Origin: JBELHO01 sp042091375
Lineage (GTDB): Bacteria; Pseudomonadota; Gammaproteobacteria; Enterobacterales; Alteromonadaceae
Direction of reading: 5' to 3'
Length of the DNA: 12,267 nt
Assembly (NCBI GenBank): GCA_042091375.1
Contig: JBELHO010000072.1
Span: forward strand, 1 to 12,267
Shown: positions 1 through 8,300 of the stretch, in pieces
How the letters are laid out: each line of letters opens with the position of its first letter
Position numbering within the stretch: position 1 is the first letter of the stretch
Program-made: the position numbers and the translations under genes
Notes under the pieces: generated by a model
What the model was told of the DNA's origin: nothing
Seen by the model: only the letters and a program-made list of their open reading frames with translations
Database searches by the model: none

Positions 1-107
1 GCTGTTTGGCGGTTGGTATGAATGCCTTTATTAACAAACCTTATGTTAAAGAGGTATTGTACCAAACAATACAGCAACAATTGACATTAAGTCATACTCA
101 TACATAA
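1..107 (+). CDS. C-terminal end of a response-regulator receiver domain (5' partial)
   Basis: The frame starting at base 3 is open from the window edge and runs about 34 codons to a TAA at 105-107. The visible residues include GMNAFINKPY followed by an amphipathic helix ending in QQQL. This matches the end of a CheY-like receiver: the G-M/A-x-x-(F/Y)-hydrophobic-x-K-P segment contains the conserved Lys of the phosphorylation site, followed by helix alpha-5. The protein ends shortly after the helix, so this is either a stand-alone response regulator or, more likely given the neighbours, the C-terminal receiver of a hybrid histidine kinase. The phospho-accepting Asp and everything upstream lie outside the window. 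It is transcribed toward the pilin gene but separated from it by about 370 bases, so they are probably not one operon. Confidence 0.75.
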   Translation, partial: CLAVGMNAFINKPYVKEVLYQTIQQQLTLSHTHT

Positions 108-176
108 CCATGTTATTGTTTGTGCTCGTTTTTCAGTACTAGTAACTTTAGTTTCAATCAGTTTTAGGACTAAAAA

Positions 177-233
177 ATGGCACGTATCAATACGCAACCT
201 GATGTTTTAAGGTGTGGTTACCCATCAATTTAA
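177..233 (+). CDS. Possible 18-residue ORF, doubtful
   Basis: ATG at 177 opens an 18-codon frame (beginning MARINTQPDV, ending GYPSI) that stops with TAA at 231-233. It is preceded by AGGA at 166-169 with 7-nt spacing, a good ribosome-binding geometry. I do not recognise the peptide. It has no hydrophobic segment or obvious leader-peptide attenuator design. It could be a chance ORF, a gene remnant or a real small protein; chance is the default for such a short frame. Confidence 0.15.
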   Translation: MARINTQPDVLRCGYPSI

Positions 234-268
234 TTTCGATCTTATCAATATTTATAATATTCATGATG

Positions 269-347
269 ACAAACTCATTTTAAATGAAAGGGATATTACA
301 GTCAGACAATGAAAATACATTTAGTTGTATTTTTTGTATGAGTTTGT
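269..347. repeat. Nested inverted repeats (outer 10 bp, inner 8 bp)
   Basis: The outer arms are ACAAACTCAT at 269-278 and its exact reverse complement ATGAGTTTGT at 338-347. Inside them sits a perfect 8-bp hairpin, AAAATACA (312-319) with TGTATTTT (326-333), around a 6-nt loop. The inner stem is A/T-rich and followed by only a few further T's, so it would be at best a weak terminator for the upstream receiver gene. Together the two could form a cruciform or a structured leader RNA ahead of the pilin gene. The pairing is exact; the function is unknown. Confidence 0.5.
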
Positions 348-466
348 TTTATTTTGTTAAATTTTATGTTTACATTGTGTTATGTTTGTCTGTGGCTATA
401 TCTATATTTATGAATTTACAATTAGTATAGATAAAGCCTTCTTTAAAGTTAATCAACAATGGAATT

Positions 467-472
467 ACAAGG
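467..472 (+). promoter_or_regulatory. Ribosome binding site supporting a TTG start for the pilin
   Basis: ACAAGG at 467-472 lies 8 nt upstream of the TTG codon at 481. Starting at TTG gives the short basic leader MKVYKG directly before FTLIE, the classic prepilin form. The in-frame ATG at 382 has no comparable site and would give a 39-residue leader. Confidence 0.6.
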
Positions 473-480
473 CAATTAAA

Positions 481-966
481 TTGAAAGTGTACAAAGGATT
501 TACTCTAATTGAGTTGGTTATAGTTATTGCCATCTTAGGAATTATTGCAGTCTCTGCTACAGTTAAGTTTGTCAACTTCAAATCAGAGGCTCGCATTGCT
601 TCTCTCAAAACTGCAAGTGCAAGCATAAGAGATGCATTACAGTTATTTCACTTGAAAACAACTCTTTTGGGGATTGATAAACAATCAGTCGAACTGACTT
701 TGAATGGAGTAGATTACTGGAATCATTGGGGCTACCCTCATGTTAAAAATTCAATTAACGATAGACTAGGGATTATCGACCTATCAGGAATAGACCAAGA
801 CAATTATAAACTAATATACGAAGACGTATTACATCACTTTGGAACAGATCGGGTAAAGGTCACTTTTGAGGGGATCCAAGATACAAGTAGTTGCTTTGTC
901 TCAGTAGTACAAGCTGCAGATGCAGAAACTCCTCCTGTTTTAGATCAGGAGTTTTCGGGGTGTTAA
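481..966 (+). CDS. Type IV pilin-like protein, MSHA-type
   Basis: This is a prepilin of 161 residues if started at TTG 481. The leader MKVYKG ends in Gly and is followed by FTLIELVIVIAILGIIAV: the PilD-type cleavage site (G^F), Glu at +5 of the mature protein, and the hydrophobic N-terminal helix that anchors subunits in the inner membrane before pilus assembly. The globular part contains the Gly-Tyr-Pro motif typical of MshA-like pilins. It ends with two cysteines (residues 138 and 161 in this numbering) that would close a C-terminal disulfide loop (D-region). A frame extending upstream to ATG 382 exists but adds an atypical leader. No assembly genes (ATPase, platform protein, secretin) are nearby, so it is an isolated pilin that would depend on machinery elsewhere. 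Alternatives are a minor pilin or a type II secretion pseudopilin; the GYP motif and C-terminal cysteines favour an MSHA-like pilin. Confidence 0.85.
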   Translation: MKVYKGFTLIELVIVIAILGIIAVSATVKFVNFKSEARIASLKTASASIRDALQLFHLKTTLLGIDKQSVELTLNGVDYWNHWGYPHVKNSINDRLGIIDLSGIDQDNYKLIYEDVLHHFGTDRVKVTFEGIQDTSSCFVSVVQAADAETPPVLDQEFSGC

Positions 967-1171
967 AACACTATACTAATAAATCAAACAGAACACTGCT
1001 CTAGATTCTTGTCGATTCCATTTAGAGGACTGTAGGCATTACATCCGTTCCTATGAATTTGTGGGAAGAGTTGGATAACTTGAAACCGCTATTGCGCTAA
1101 CTTGAAATATCTGACTGTTCACTATAGCCCGCAAACCCCATTCAATGTTTACTCGCTACATCTTGTGGTGG
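967..1171. other. Gene-free gap between convergent genes
   Basis: The pilin (plus) and the REC-kinase (minus) converge here. The only hairpin found is CTCTAGAT (999-1006) with ATTTAGAG (1020-1027): 8 pairs including one G-T, with a 13-nt loop. It has no T run on either side, so it is not a convincing intrinsic terminator. A 9-bp direct repeat AACTTGAAA occurs at 1077-1085 and 1099-1107. The composition is less AT-rich than 241-420. Nothing else is recognised. Confidence 0.5.
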
Positions 1172-4100
1172 TTATTTAGGTAATAATTGGCGTATCAGGG
1201 TCAAAAGTTTTTCACTAGCAAAAGGTTTATTAAGCAGGTTTACCTCAGGATCGATGACTCCGTGTTGACTGATCACATCGTCTGTATAGCCAGAGCTGTA
1301 GAGAATTGGCAAGTCTGCCCAAAGTTGTTTTACTTCTTGAGCGAGTTGGTGACCGCTTTTTCCAGGTAAAACAACATCTGTTATCAGCAAATCGGGTTTG
1401 TTGCCAGCCAAAATTAACTCCATCATTTCTTCAGCACTAGAGGCGAGGGTAACGTGATAATTGAAGCGTTCTAGGACCTCTTTGAAGTATTGACGGATCT
1501 TTAATTCATCTTCGACTACAAAAATACGCTCACCTAAGCCATATAAATTGTCAGTGACATTCTGCTCCGTTGGTTGCGGAAGTTGTTCGGTAGCTGGCCA
1601 ATAAATAGCAAAAGAAGTACCTCTTCCTATATCACTCTCCACCTCAATGAAACCCTTATTTTGTTCGACAATACCAAATACTGTAGCCAGGCCTAAGCCT
1701 GTGCCTTTAGATGAACTTTTAGTCGAGTAAAAAGGTTCAAAAATGCGCTCTTTGACTTCTTCATCCATCCCGATACCATTATCTTCGACTCGGAGGCATA
1801 CATAGTCTTGTGAAAATTGGCATTCCAATGAAGGTTGGGAAAATCCGGTTCTTGTCATACTTATAGAGATAACTGGCTTGTGGTCAAGGTTGTTGACTTG
1901 TTGTATTGCATCACGCGCATTAACCAGCAAGTTAGCAATGATTTGGTCTAATTGCTGTGGATCCGCTGATATCAAAGGGATTGATTCACCTATATCTAAT
2001 TTTACTTCGATACTTTCTTCGATCAATCTGCTGTACACACTAAGTGATTCTTGAATCAGTGTATTCCAGTTTACTACTTTGGGTTGAATGGTCTGCTTCC
2101 GACTGAACATGAGTAACTGTGTAGTGAGATCTTTAGCTTTTTCACAGGCTTGTTTAATTGTGTTTAGTTTTCGAGTGGTTTTTTGACTGTGGTCTTGATC
2201 CATCAACAACAAATCAGAATAGCCCATTATAACACTGAGTAAATTGTTGAAATCATGTGCGACTCCGCCAGCCAAACGACCGATTGGTTCCAATTTTTGA
2301 GATTGGCTCAGTTGTTCTTGAAGCACATTTTGATCGTGCTCTGCCTGTTTTTGAGCGCTGATGTTACTTTGAGTGCCACATAATATTAAAGGTTCGCCTT
2401 TACTATTTTGCTCGACAACGCGACCGCGATCTCGCACCCAAAACCAAGATCTGTCTGCGTGTTGAATGCGGTATTCCACTTCGTAGGATTCAGATTTTCC
2501 CTGCAAATGCTGATTGACCTTCATGAGCACTTTGGATAGGTCATCGGGGTGTATTGCACCTTCCCACATTTTTCTGGTGTACTTAAGGTGATTGGCCTGT
2601 GCTCCAGTAAACTTGGCAATGTGTGGACTTCTTTGACCTCGCTCTCTATTGACACTGTAAGTCCAAGTGCCTATATCAGTCGCATCTAAAATTAATTTAA
2701 GTTCTAAATCTTGATGTTTAAGTAATTGTTCGCGTTTATTAGAATGAATAGCAAAGCCTAACTCTTGAGCTATTTCCCCCAACAGTACTCGCACTTTCTC
2801 ATCGAAGGTCTCTTTTGGTGAAACTGAGCCTAATAATAAGCCGTAAATTTTAGATTGATGAACAATGACTGCGGAAATGAAAATTGGTGGTTCGCTATCG
2901 TGATTTGCATGCTCACAATTTAATTGAGAGACAATTGCTTTCTTTTGATCTGTAATGCCCAGCATAGCAATACAATTTTGTATGACACCTTCGGCAATGG
3001 AGTATTGTTTGTCACCGGCAAAAAATCCTTGCGGCATTCCTTGATTAACTTGTGGATCAACAATTCGTATTGAAGAGCTCAAAAAAACTCCAGATGAGAC
3101 TAAGCGTTCACATGATTGTTGCAACAACAACTGCATTCTGCGCTCTCGAGTAACAAGTTGAGTTATGGATCTCGTTGCGTCGAGAATGCGATTGGTGAAC
3201 GCTAATTTATCGATAACTTGGCCTCGCTCTTGTTCAAGCACAAGAGCTTTAGACAAGGTGTTGAAAACACCTGTTTTTTCAGCTTCAAATCGCAAGCTGT
3301 GATCCGACATTTTGACTTCTTCGGCTGATTGAGAAAATTGAGAGAGATTTGGGGAGAGATGATGGGATCTCTCAAGATTGATATCAATATTGTCTTTTTG
3401 GTCACAGGTTTTTACTGGGCTTTGTCTATGTGGTTTTTCATTCCAATCCTGGCCAAAAGAGGCCTGAGTGGCGAGGATTTCTTGAATGTTTTGACGGTGA
3501 TCAGAAGTTAATCGCTCAAATAGTTGCGAGGTCATTATTGATGATCCTCTACTTTTTCGTTGATCGATTAATAAAGTAATAATATTGATAGCACTTTCAA
3601 TAACAATCCGGTCTTCTTGTTCGAAAGGAAACTTATCAATAGGATTTTCGCGTTGATTACCCAGTAGCAAGCCAAGATTTTCAATTGGATCATAAATGAC
3701 AAGCACATAGGGGTTTCCCGACATATTGACAAAGACTTGTTGCAATAAATCGGGTTGAGTCGCTGAGTTTACTAAGCTAAAATAACGTTGTTCAGGCTTT
3801 TCAACTATGCCTTGTTCACTAAAATTCACTTGCCCAAGTGTGGCTAATTTCGAGAATGCTTTCACTTTCGAATTATAGTCAATGAGCATACCACTATCTG
3901 TATTCATTAACTCAACAACCACGCGTAAACAAGATAACATCATGTCTGCACTGCTGCCGTTATGTTGGATCATATTGGCTAGCTCAGCTGTCAAAATAGA
4001 TGCGTTTTTATGGCGTTTACTAGTGAGTTGATAGTGTTTGGCACTGTCTCTTTCTTCTTTGTAAGCCAAGCCTAAATGATCAATTTTTTGACGATAGTAT

Positions 4101-4483
4101 TCTCGTTGTTGGTATAAATTTAAAAACACATCAACTTTTGCAATCAATTGTGCTGGATTAAAAGGCTTAGCCAAAAAATCAACCGCTCCAGACTCGTAAC
4201 CTTTAAAAATATGCCAATTATCACTGTAAACCGCAGAGACAAAAATGATCGGTAAGCTGGCTTGCTTAACTTCTTCACGCATTAACTCTGCTAACTCATA
4301 ACCATCCATCGAAGGCATTTGCACATCTAAAATGGCTAAGGCAAATTGATTCTTCATTAATAGCTTTAGGGCTTCATTGCCCGATCCAGCTTTTAATACT
4401 TCGGCATTGGTTTTAGATAGGACTTTTTCTAAAGCAACTAAGTTCTCAACTCTATCGTCTACAATCAAAACTTTTGCTTTCAT
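1172..4483 (-). CDS. Cytoplasmic hybrid histidine kinase, REC-GAF-PAS-HisKA-HATPase-REC
   Basis: A signalling kinase of 1103 residues with no membrane segment. Domains in order: an N-terminal receiver (about 2-122; acidic D9/D10, phospho-acceptor D53, K106-P); a first GAF-like region (about 160-310); a polar low-complexity linker (about 315-425); a second GAF-like region (about 430-580); a PAS_3-type fold (about 597-713, with HPDD and the WFWVRDRG segment); HisKA with the H-box GGVAHDFNN (H743); HATPase with N-box N851/N855, DNGIGM (901-906) and GTGLGL (927-932); and a C-terminal receiver (about 985-1103; E991/D992, D1036, K1086-P). The H-box and the GYTDD C-terminal receiver are typical of the HDFNN kinase group. 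It starts at ATG 4483 with AAGGAG at 4490-4495 (6-nt spacing), 24 nt after cheR, and is the last gene of the operon. The N-terminal receiver probably takes phosphate from the upstream hybrid kinase (inference). No DNA-binding output is present. Confidence 0.9.
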   Translation of the reverse strand: MKAKVLIVDDRVENLVALEKVLSKTNAEVLKAGSGNEALKLLMKNQFALAILDVQMPSMDGYELAELMREEVKQASLPIIFVSAVYSDNWHIFKGYESGAVDFLAKPFNPAQLIAKVDVFLNLYQQREYYRQKIDHLGLAYKEERDSAKHYQLTSKRHKNASILTAELANMIQHNGSSADMMLSCLRVVVELMNTDSGMLIDYNSKVKAFSKLATLGQVNFSEQGIVEKPEQRYFSLVNSATQPDLLQQVFVNMSGNPYVLVIYDPIENLGLLLGNQRENPIDKFPFEQEDRIVIESAINIITLLIDQRKSRGSSIMTSQLFERLTSDHRQNIQEILATQASFGQDWNEKPHRQSPVKTCDQKDNIDINLERSHHLSPNLSQFSQSAEEVKMSDHSLRFEAEKTGVFNTLSKALVLEQERGQVIDKLAFTNRILDATRSITQLVTRERRMQLLLQQSCERLVSSGVFLSSSIRIVDPQVNQGMPQGFFAGDKQYSIAEGVIQNCIAMLGITDQKKAIVSQLNCEHANHDSEPPIFISAVIVHQSKIYGLLLGSVSPKETFDEKVRVLLGEIAQELGFAIHSNKREQLLKHQDLELKLILDATDIGTWTYSVNRERGQRSPHIAKFTGAQANHLKYTRKMWEGAIHPDDLSKVLMKVNQHLQGKSESYEVEYRIQHADRSWFWVRDRGRVVEQNSKGEPLILCGTQSNISAQKQAEHDQNVLQEQLSQSQKLEPIGRLAGGVAHDFNNLLSVIMGYSDLLLMDQDHSQKTTRKLNTIKQACEKAKDLTTQLLMFSRKQTIQPKVVNWNTLIQESLSVYSRLIEESIEVKLDIGESIPLISADPQQLDQIIANLLVNARDAIQQVNNLDHKPVISISMTRTGFSQPSLECQFSQDYVCLRVEDNGIGMDEEVKERIFEPFYSTKSSSKGTGLGLATVFGIVEQNKGFIEVESDIGRGTSFAIYWPATEQLPQPTEQNVTDNLYGLGERIFVVEDELKIRQYFKEVLERFNYHVTLASSAEEMMELILAGNKPDLLITDVVLPGKSGHQLAQEVKQLWADLPILYSSGYTDDVISQHGVIDPEVNLLNKPFASEKLLTLIRQLLPK

Positions 4484-4507
4484 ACTCTACTCCTTGAGAA
4501 AGTGCTA

Positions 4508-5332
4508 CTAATGTTTGATACATTTATAAATTTTTGTTTTTTCTGAAACCGTTAAAAAGCCTTCACTAATAGGGCTAAAGCAAAGGCTCTCTGTTTTGCC
4601 TAGCCCTAAAAACCCACTGTTTTCTAAGCTATTGTGGAATCCCTCTAAGACTCGGTTTTTTAAATCATCATTAAAGTAGATCAAGACATTGCGACAAAGT
4701 ATCAAATGCATATCGCCAAAGGATGCATCCATGGCCAAATTGTGTTTGCCATAGGTGACTCTATCGCGAATACGTCTGGTAATAATGCCCGATTCTGCGG
4801 AAGTGGTGTAATAGTTTGATAAACTCCCTTGTCCACCCGCTTTGAGGTAATTTAGACTGCCATTTTTTAGCACAGTTAATGAATAAACTCCCGCTTTTGC
4901 CGTTTGCAGTGCTGAGCTACTTATATCAGTGGCGTAAATTGTTGTTCTATTTAGCAGATCAGCTTCTTCTAGCAAGATAGCTAATGAATAAACTTCTTCT
5001 CCTGTAGCACAACCTGCGTGCCAGATTTTAAGTCTTGGCCAAGTGCGCAATAGAGGGAAAACCTCATTAACTAAATTGCAATAAAACTCTGTATCTCTGA
5101 ACATAGAAGTAACCGAAATCGACAAGTAGGGAAGCAAGCGATGCAATAGGCTAACATCGCGTAACAAAAGCTCAATGGCTTGACTGGCGTTGCTCAGTTT
5201 GTTGTCGGTTAAAAAGCGTTCAATGCGGTGCAGCATAGACGTCTGTTGATAATCGGTAAAGTCATAGCCGTATCGAATCGATAAAGCCGACAACAAAAGT
5301 TGTGCTTCTATTGCTCTAGGATCATTATTCAT
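4508..5332 (-). CDS. cheR: CheR-type protein-glutamate methyltransferase
   Basis: A single-domain CheR of 274 residues. Family enzymes transfer methyl groups from S-adenosylmethionine to glutamates in coiled-coil signalling domains of chemoreceptors. The N-terminal helical subdomain (about 1-75) is followed by the VTSMFRD segment (74-80), the SAM-binding loop HAGCATGEEVYSLA (105-118), the acidic ribose-binding end of strand 2 (ATD, D136), and the ILCRNVLIYF motif (211-220). Length and layout fit the CheR subfamily encoded next to triple-receiver hybrid kinases; there are no TPR or receptor-tethering extensions. The start at ATG 5332 is 14 nt after the stop of the upstream kinase, with AGGAG at 5344-5348 overlapping that stop, which suggests translational coupling. 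No methyl-accepting chemotaxis protein, CheW or CheB is present in the window, so the substrate is open; the coiled coil of the neighbouring kinase is one candidate. The methyltransferase assignment is firm, the target is not. Confidence 0.93.
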   Translation of the reverse strand: MNNDPRAIEAQLLLSALSIRYGYDFTDYQQTSMLHRIERFLTDNKLSNASQAIELLLRDVSLLHRLLPYLSISVTSMFRDTEFYCNLVNEVFPLLRTWPRLKIWHAGCATGEEVYSLAILLEEADLLNRTTIYATDISSSALQTAKAGVYSLTVLKNGSLNYLKAGGQGSLSNYYTTSAESGIITRRIRDRVTYGKHNLAMDASFGDMHLILCRNVLIYFNDDLKNRVLEGFHNSLENSGFLGLGKTESLCFSPISEGFLTVSEKTKIYKCIKH

Positions 5333-5343
5333 CCCTAGTCATT

Positions 5344-5348
5344 CTCCT
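5344..5348 (-). promoter_or_regulatory. Ribosome binding site of cheR overlapping the upstream stop codon
   Basis: AGGAG on the minus strand, within TTAGGAG, shares bases with the TAG stop (5347-5349) of the upstream kinase. Spacing to the cheR ATG is 11 nt, slightly long. The overlap suggests that ribosomes terminating on the kinase re-initiate on cheR. Confidence 0.6.
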
Positions 5349-8300
5349 AACGACTCAGCCAGACACGCATCAACGACAATAATTTATCTTGTTGAATTGG
5401 CTTAGTCATGTAATCTGAAGCGCCAGCTTCTATGCATTTTGTGCGATCCTCTCGCATTGCTTTGGCAGTCAAAGCAATGATAGGTAGGTCATCAAAATTG
5501 CCGTCAGAGCGAATAGTGCGCATGGTTTCATAACCGTCCATGATGGGCATCATCATGTCCATTAAGACAATATCTATATCGCTATTTTTTGATAAAATTT
5601 CTATGGCCTGTTGTCCATTTTCGGCTTTAATGGGGGTCATACCAAATTCAGTCATAATTTTCGTCATGACAAACAAGGTGCGCATGTCATCTTCAGCAAT
5701 TAGCACAGTTTTACCAATGAGCGGATCATCTATTTTATGCAGGTGTTGGATAATGTCTTTTTTCTCAGGTGGTAAGTATTTTACAACGCGATGAAGGAAC
5801 AAGGCGACTTCGTCAACCAAGCGCTCTTGAGAGCGGACATCTTTTAAGACAATGGTTTCTGAATATTCTCTAAGAATAGATTCTTCTGAATCAGTCAACT
5901 CCCTTGCGGTATTGATGATCACTGGTGGTAAACCATAATTTTCAGCAGTGGCTCGCTGGAGTATTTCAATACCTTGCATATCAGGTAAATTAAGATCTAA
6001 AACAACTAAATCCAAACCGCCATCATGCATCACAGAGAGGGCTTTTTCACCTGTATCAGCTTCAATGATTGACACCGTATCATTGCCAATGGCCTTGGCT
6101 GTTTCAGTTCTCACTTGTTCGTCATCTTCGACCAGTAAAACATACTTTTTGTCGCGACCCGAAGCGTGCTCTATCGATGCAATAACATCGGCAATATCGT
6201 CGTTGCTAACAGGCTTCGTAAGATGTCCTACAGCACCAATTTGCATACCTAGAGGTGTCTTGTCGTCACAGGATATAATGTGTACAGGTATGTGGCGAGT
6301 ATCGACATTATTTTTGAGTTTGCGCAAAACTGACCAACCATCCATTTGAGGTAAGTGAAGATCTAATATGATACCCGTAGGTAAATAGCGATTGGCTAAT
6401 TCAATTCCTTGCTCACCTGAGGATGCAATTAAAGATTTATAGCCGCGCTTAGTAATTTCTGCCGACAAGATATTTTGGAAGCTTTGGTCATCTTCAATAA
6501 TTAATATGCTGTCATCATCGTCATCAATAAACATTCTGTCATCTAATACAGTAGTTGATGAAGCTTGTAGTTTTTTATCAGACAAGTCTGTTTCGTGCAA
6601 ACTAGATGTGTTTGAGTGAGTTGGTGCTTCAGTTGTGCTGTCAACATCTAAGGTCATAGGTAAGTTGACAATAAAGGTAGAACCAACGCCTGGTTCGCTT
6701 TGTAAGTCAATTTTTCCACCGAGTAAGTTAACTAACTCACGGGTGATACTCAAGCCTAGGCCAGTGCCGCCATAGCGACGTTTATCGCCAGTGTCTAACT
6801 GCTGGAAGGCTTCAAATACGGCATCGTGTTTGTCACTTGGGATCCCAATACCCGTATCGCGAACTGAAACTTGTAAACGAGCTTCAGAAGATTTGGGTTG
6901 CGTATGCGATGGATCCGTTTCAATTAAATCAAAACTCACTGAGACTTCGCCATTTTCTGTAAACTTCAATGCATTGCTCAATAAGTTCTTGATAATCTGC
7001 CCAAGGCGTAAAGGATCGGTCACTATGGATTCAGGTAGATCAGATGATTGCGTCACTAAAAAGTCTATACCTTGACTCGATGCCATGTGTTTAAACTGTC
7101 CTTGAAGTGAAGTGATCAATTCATCAATAGAGACGATTTCGGGGCGCAGCTCTATTCGACCCGCTTCGATTTTAGCTAAATCAAGAATTTCATTAATAAG
7201 GTTTAGCAAATCACTGCCGCTGTCATAAATAATAGCCGCTTCATTGATCTGCTCCGAAGTTAAATTTCCATTTTCATTAGCGTGAAAATTCTGAGCAAGT
7301 AACAGTAAACTGTTTAGTGGCGTTCTGAGCTCGTGGGACATATTGGCCAAAAATTCAGATTTGTAGCGATTAGCCACAGCTAAGTCATCGGCTTTCATGG
7401 CAACAATTCTTCGAGTTTCTTCCATTTCAATGGTCTGTCGCTCTAGCTCTGTATTCTTGGCTTTTAAATCCTCATTAACTAATTCCACTTGTGATTGTTG
7501 TACTTCCAGCTCTGCTTGGGAACTCTCTAGCTCAGCTGTTTGTTGCTCTAACGCTTTAGTTTGTTGCTCTAAGGTGGAATTGGCTTGCTTTAAATTATCT
7601 TGTTGAGCCAATAGCTCTTGCTCTGTTGAACGCAGGTTTTCTGTTTGCTCCACCAACTCATCGTTCATTGCTTGTAATTTTTCTTGTTGCTTTTCAATCG
7701 CTTCACGACTCTGGATCACTTCAAAGGCAGTGGCTACTGCATCTGATACAGATTGAATAAAAGATAGTTGGATCTCTGATAAGGGTTTTAAAGTGGCAAA
7801 CTCAATAACAGCTACAACTTGTCTTTCGAAGATGATAGGAAAGACATTAATAGATGCAGCATTAGATTCACCAAGCCCTGACAATAAGCGCAAGTGTTGA
7901 CCTGTCACTTTTTCAATAAACAAGGGTTTTTGTTCCAGCGCTGCTTGACCAACTAAGCCTTCACCACCCGCAAACTGTGTTTGTCCGTGTTTGCGATAGT
8001 TGTATGCGTAACTAGCAAACAATTGTAAATCGATATCATGCTTTGAATTATTGATGAAAAAAGCCCCTGCAGCTATCTCCATATGATCAGCAATGCCTAT
8101 GAGAACACGTTCAGCTAGTGCTTGCAGTTTGCGCTCACCTAAAACGATTTGATTGAGTTTAACTACTCCTTCTTTTAACCAGTTATTATCATCCATTTCA
8201 CATTGGTTGGTATACAGTGAGCTGATCATACTATTTAATGAAATCACTAAAGCATCTTCGTCAGATCGCGGCGTTATTTTCTGCAAGTAATCGCCTTCGG

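Larger units (their letters stand above)
108..480. other. AT-rich intergenic region with nested inverted repeats
   Basis: This stretch of about 370 bases has no convincing gene. It is very AT-rich in places (13 G/C out of 60 at 301-360). It holds a nested inverted-repeat structure at 269-347, listed separately, and one possible 18-codon ORF (177-233) with a plausible AGGA site. No rho-independent terminator with a GC-rich stem and T run follows the stop at 107. The region must contain the pilin promoter, but I found only weak -35/-10 pairs and do not assign one. Confidence 0.6.

Noticed and set aside
178..194. Sigma-54 promoter suggested by TGGCACG
   Set aside because: The -24 half is perfect, but the -12 GC dinucleotide is not at the required 10-nt spacing (nearest GC is about 13 nt away).
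334..388. Weak -35/-10 pairs ahead of the pilin (for example TTGTAT with TTAAAT, TTGTTA with TGTTAT)
   Set aside because: Each hexamer matches only about 4 of 6 positions in a very AT-rich background, which is expected by chance.
382..480. ATG 382 as the pilin start
   Set aside because: It would give a 39-residue prepilin leader with no Shine-Dalgarno site. TTG 481 gives a standard 6-residue leader with a well-spaced ribosome binding site.
999..1027. Hairpin between the convergent genes as a bidirectional terminator
   Set aside because: One G-T pair, a 13-nt loop, a modest stem and no T run on either side.
3202..3405. 67-residue minus-strand frame inside the REC-kinase
   Set aside because: Fully contained in an alternative frame of the linker region of a well-supported gene; no motifs.
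5948..6349. 133-residue plus-strand open frame, and similar plus-strand frames at 1187-1369, 3329-3511, 5540-5794, 6791-7075, 7397-7606, 8435-8728 and 10545-10802
   Set aside because: Each lies opposite a gene with clear kinase, receiver or FIST motifs, and the translations are Ser/Cys/Ile-rich with no family features. These are shadows.
6511..6525. Repeat run of GAT/GAC codons (five Asp) as a microsatellite phase-variation site
   Set aside because: The repeat unit is a triplet within an interdomain linker, so slippage would not shift the frame; the run is short and interrupted.
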